Origin: Armatimonadota bacterium
GTDB lineage: Bacteria; Armatimonadota; UBA5829; DTJY01
Length of the DNA: 42,339 bases
Direction of reading: 5' to 3'
Assembly: GCA_025358205.1 (NCBI GenBank)
Contig: JANYKG010000002.1
Location: 1 to 42,339 of the forward strand
The position numbers and the translations under genes were made by a program. Shown in pieces: positions 39,350-42,339 of the stretch. How positions within the stretch are numbered: position 1 is the first letter of the stretch; each line of letters begins with the position of its first letter. The notes under the pieces are model-generated. The model searched no databases, was not told where the DNA came from, and worked only from the letters and a program-made list of their open reading frames with translations.

Positions 39350-39364
39350 TCCGCCTTATTCACG
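39346..39364. repeat. Remnant of the CTAG twin-hairpin repeat (copy 5, partial)
   Basis: CTAGTCCGCCTTATTCACG matches the first 19 bases of copy 1, with one substitution after the initial CTAG region. The element then breaks off. The TAG is the fliR stop codon. The rest of the fliR-flhB gap shows no second hairpin, so this looks like a deleted copy. Confidence 0.7.
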
Positions 39365-39380
39365 CCAGGGAGACTGTAGA

Positions 39381-40463
39381 TTGGCAGTACAGGACAAAAC
39401 TGAAGCCCCGACTTCCAAAAAGCGCGAGGACGCACGCAATAAGGGCAGTGTAGCGAAGAGCATGGATCTGAATTCCGCCCTCGTGCTGCTGGTCTGCCTT
39501 GCGTTGATTAAGTCGCTTGCTTCGTTTTTTGTGCAGGGTTTGGACTCGATGTTGCGTGATGCCTTGGCGCAACTGAGCAACCCGGAACTTACGCAGACGA
39601 GAGTTCTGGGGCTGGCGAGCGACAACGGGGTGAAGATGCTGATTTTGTGTGGCCCGATTCTTGCTGCAGCAGGTGCAGTGGGATTTGCCACAAACGTCAT
39701 GCAAGTTGGATTGAAGGCATCACCTCAGTCAATGGCGCCTGATCTGAACAGAATGAACCCGATTTCCGGGCTGGCGAAGATGTGCTCTGGACGCGGGTTT
39801 GTGGAGTTGCTGAAGTCCGTTCTCAAGATTTTCATCGTGGGGTATGTGGTCTACGCTTTCCTGCAGGCCGAACTGCCGAACTTCACGAAGTTGGCGGATA
39901 TGGCGTTGAGAGACTCAGTCTCCGTAGTCGCTCTGATGTGCTGGCGGATGATGATCAAGGCGGGCGCCGCGATGGCCATGATAGCCATCATAGACTATGG
40001 TTATCAGAAATGGAGCTTCGAGCAGAGCATCAAGATGACCAAGCAGGAGGTCAGAGATGAATACAAGATGCAGGAGGGTGATCCCCAACTGAAGGGGCAG
40101 ATACGGCAGCGGCAGCGGGACATGGTGAAGCAGCGTATGATGCAAAATGTCCCAAAGGCCGACGTGATTATCACTAACCCCACCCATTACGCGGTTGCTA
40201 TCCAGTACGATCAAGAGAAGATGGGCGCTCCCACAGTGGTGGCGAAAGGGCAGAGACTGCTAGCGCAGAAGATCAAGGACGTAGCGATAGCGAATGGAGT
40301 TCCGATAGTAGAGAACAAGCCGGTGGCTCGGGCGCTCTATGCGGCGGTGGAAGTGGGAGACCAGATTCCTGAAAATTTGTACCAGGCAGTGGCTGAGATT
40401 CTGGCCTACGTGTTCCGCATAAGCAACAAGGCTGGAAGAGTGAGTCACTCCGCAGCACACTAA
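39381..40463 (+). CDS. flhB: Flagellar export specificity switch FlhB
   Basis: TTG 39381 has GGGAG eight bases ahead, and the product starts AVQDKTEAPTSKKREDARNKGSVAKSMDLNSA, the classic FlhB N-terminus. Four TM helices fill about 30-210. The cytoplasmic domain contains the autocleavage motif NPTH at 266-269 (NPTHYAVAIQYDQEKMGAPTVVAKGQ). The protein is 360 residues, a usual length. FlhB switches from rod/hook to filament export in response to FliK, also encoded here. Confidence 0.97.
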   Translation: MAVQDKTEAPTSKKREDARNKGSVAKSMDLNSALVLLVCLALIKSLASFFVQGLDSMLRDALAQLSNPELTQTRVLGLASDNGVKMLILCGPILAAAGAVGFATNVMQVGLKASPQSMAPDLNRMNPISGLAKMCSGRGFVELLKSVLKIFIVGYVVYAFLQAELPNFTKLADMALRDSVSVVALMCWRMMIKAGAAMAMIAIIDYGYQKWSFEQSIKMTKQEVRDEYKMQEGDPQLKGQIRQRQRDMVKQRMMQNVPKADVIITNPTHYAVAIQYDQEKMGAPTVVAKGQRLLAQKIKDVAIANGVPIVENKPVARALYAAVEVGDQIPENLYQAVAEILAYVFRISNKAGRVSHSAAH

Positions 40464-40517
40464 GAGTAGTACAGGAATAACGCGAAAAGTTTGACGCGCG
40501 CACAGAAGAGGATTCCA

Positions 40518-42339
40518 GTGGCAACAAATGTGATGAGTGCAAAAACGAACGGTCTGGCGAAGATGGCAAAGTACACGGACTTTCTCGTAGCCGCGGGTTT
40601 GGTTGCGGTCGTGGGCATGATGATCGTGCCGATGCCGACTTGGATGCTGGACGTGCTGTTGACGCTGAACGTAAGTATGGCGTTGACGGTTCTGCTCGTT
40701 GCCATCTACACGGTGAAGCCACTGGAGTTCTCTTCGTTCCCATCTCTTCTTCTCGTGGCCACGCTGTTCCGCTTGGGCCTTAGTATTGCGGGCACAAGAG
40801 CGCTGCTGCTGAACGCAGACGCCGGCGCGGTGGTTGGGGCGTTCGGCACGGTCGTCGTCGGCGGGAACTACGTAGTCGGCCTGGTCGTCTTCGCTATCAT
40901 CCTCATCGTGCAGTTCAGCGTTATCACCAACGGCACCGTGCGAACCGCTGAGGTAGCAGCCAGATTCACGTTGGATGCGATGCCGGGCAAGCAGATGGCG
41001 ATAGATGCAGACCTGAACGCCGGGATTATTGACGATCAGGAAGCGTTGCGGCGCAGGGCCTACATCACTAAGGAAGCGGATTTTTACGGAGCAATGGACG
41101 GCGCGAGTAAGTTCGTGAAGGGTGATGCCATGGCGGCCATCATCATGATCCTCGTGAATATCATCGGCGGATTGCTGGTGGGCGTGCTCCAGCGCCACAT
41201 GGATCTGATGAACGCTGTGCAGACGTACATCTTGCTGACAATCGGTATCGGCCTGGTCACCCAGATTCCGGCGCTGCTGATTTCCACAGCGGCCGGTCTT
41301 ATGGTCACCAAGGCGGCATCCGAGGGCGATGTGGGCAACGACCTGACCGCGCAGATTTTGTCACAGCCGAAACCTCTTATGATAACAGGCGCTCTGTGCG
41401 GAGTGCTAATGCTGGTCAACGGCATACCAAAGGCGCCGTTTATCATCATCGGTCTGGCCTGCGTGGCATTGGCCCAGGCATTGAAGAAGCAGGCCAAAGT
41501 GCGGCCCACCAATGAAGACACAGTCGTCGAAGCGCCTGTCATACCGGCTACCATGACGGAACTCCTGACCGTGGACCCCATCGAGGTCGAGCTTGGCTAC
41601 GGTCTGATCGCGCTGGCCGATCCCAAGCAGGGCGGCGATCTGCTTGATCGTGTGACAGCTGTTCGCCGACAGTCTGCCGTGGAACTCGGTATGCTGATAC
41701 CGGCGATTCGTGTTCGCGACAACATGCAGTTGAAGCCGAATATGTACTCCATCAAGCTGCGTGGGGTTGCTGTGGCGCAGGGTGAGATCTACGTTGGGCA
41801 TCTGCTGGCAATGGACCCTGGAACCGCTACTACGCAACTTCAGGGCATTGACACGGTTGAGCCTGCGTTCGGACTTCCGGCTACCTGGATTGCCGATATG
41901 CAGCGCGCTGAGGCTGAGATGGCCGGGTTCACAGTGGTTGACCCGCCGAGTGTAATGATTACCCATTTGACGGAAACTCTGCGCAGACATGCCGCTGAGA
42001 TACTGACAAGGCAAGACACGCAGGAACTGATAGACGCGGTGAAAGAGACTTCACCGGCAGTCGTGAATGAACTCATACCGGAAGTGCTGACTCTGGGCGA
42101 CGTGCAGAAGGTGCTGCAGAACCTGCTCACCGAGCGCGTTTCAATCAGGGATATGTCGGGCATCCTCGAAGCTTTGTCCGATGCCGGTCGCTTCGTCAAG
42201 GACGCCGATCTGCTTACTGAGCATGTGCGTGCGGGTCTGGCCCGGCAGATCACAGCGCAGTATCAGACCGCCGATGGTACCGTTCATGTCTTCACGCTGG
42301 ACCCCGTGCTGGAGCAGAGTATAGCCGAAGGAATCCGCC
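40518..42339 (+). CDS. flhA: Flagellar export protein FlhA (3' end outside the window)
   Basis: GTG 40518 has AAGAGGA five bases ahead. The frame stays open to the window edge, giving 607 codons of a protein usually near 690 residues. Eight or so TM helices precede a cytoplasmic domain. The FHIPEP signature is visible (VATLFRLGLSIAGTRALLL, VRTAEVAARFTLDAMPGKQMAIDADLNAGIIDDQEALRRR, EADFYGAMDGASKFVKGDAMAAIIMILVNIIGG). The cytoplasmic part includes VELGYGLIALADPKQGGDLLDRV and GMLIPAIRVRDNMQLKPNMYSIKLRG. FlhA forms the nonameric ring that receives substrates. It is truncated only by the window. Confidence 0.97.
   Translation, partial: MATNVMSAKTNGLAKMAKYTDFLVAAGLVAVVGMMIVPMPTWMLDVLLTLNVSMALTVLLVAIYTVKPLEFSSFPSLLLVATLFRLGLSIAGTRALLLNADAGAVVGAFGTVVVGGNYVVGLVVFAIILIVQFSVITNGTVRTAEVAARFTLDAMPGKQMAIDADLNAGIIDDQEALRRRAYITKEADFYGAMDGASKFVKGDAMAAIIMILVNIIGGLLVGVLQRHMDLMNAVQTYILLTIGIGLVTQIPALLISTAAGLMVTKAASEGDVGNDLTAQILSQPKPLMITGALCGVLMLVNGIPKAPFIIIGLACVALAQALKKQAKVRPTNEDTVVEAPVIPATMTELLTVDPIEVELGYGLIALADPKQGGDLLDRVTAVRRQSAVELGMLIPAIRVRDNMQLKPNMYSIKLRGVAVAQGEIYVGHLLAMDPGTATTQLQGIDTVEPAFGLPATWIADMQRAEAEMAGFTVVDPPSVMITHLTETLRRHAAEILTRQDTQELIDAVKETSPAVVNELIPEVLTLGDVQKVLQNLLTERVSIRDMSGILEALSDAGRFVKDADLLTEHVRAGLARQITAQYQTADGTVHVFTLDPVLEQSIAEGIR

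Overview
The window is a bacterial chromosome segment of moderately high GC. It holds two tRNA genes, a short minus-strand sugar-uptake block, an FtsW/RodA–PBP cell-wall cluster with Ser/Thr phospho-signalling, a two-component/sigma-54 regulatory cassette, and a nearly complete flagellar basal-body, hook and export cluster that runs off the right edge inside flhA. The cell-wall cluster (SEDS–PBP, DUF3662-FHA protein, PP2C phosphatase, Ser/Thr kinase) resembles the actinobacterial rodA/pbpA/fhaA/pstP/pknB locus. The flagellar gene order resembles the Firmicutes fla/che operon. Flagellar control, however, looks sigma-54-dependent. Together with the DUF3662 protein and the intergenic repeats this suggests a Terrabacteria-type lineage such as Armatimonadota. 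That placement is inference, since no rRNA is present.

Layout: 1-760 carries tRNA-Arg(CCU), tRNA-Ser(CGA), hairpins and a decayed zinc-ribbon gene fragment. 755-3551 (minus strand) carries a zinc-ribbon membrane protein, an RbsC-type permease and an RbsB-type lipoprotein, with no ATPase gene beside them. 3823-5781 is an ADP-ribosylglycohydrolase-fold protein. 5811-13313 is the cell-wall/kinase cluster, including a 38-residue single-TM protein. 13416-14840 is a membrane-anchored HEAT-repeat protein. 14941-20560 is a hybrid histidine kinase, an NtrC-type activator, a second histidine kinase, a lone receiver and an RpoN carrying a zinc-ribbon insert. 20653-42339 is flgBC-fliEFGHIJ-slt-fliK-flgD-cheX-(TIGR02530)-flgE-flbD-motAB-fliLMNOPQR-flhB-flhA.

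Four near-identical sigma-54 promoters (TGGCACG-NNAA-TTGCTG) lie at 17896, 20602, 29929 and 35942. They precede the second kinase/receiver/rpoN genes, flgB, cheX and fliN. The proposed circuit is: kinases and receiver feed the NtrC-type activator, which drives sigma-54 transcription of the three flagellar blocks and of rpoN itself.

Two repeat systems stand out. One is an 80-bp twin-hairpin element bounded by CTAG: four full copies and one remnant, four of the five placed so that the CTAG supplies the TAG stop codon of the upstream gene. The other is a set of intergenic segments with unrelated sequences but a shared 7-bp internal period, most of them folded as inverted repeats.
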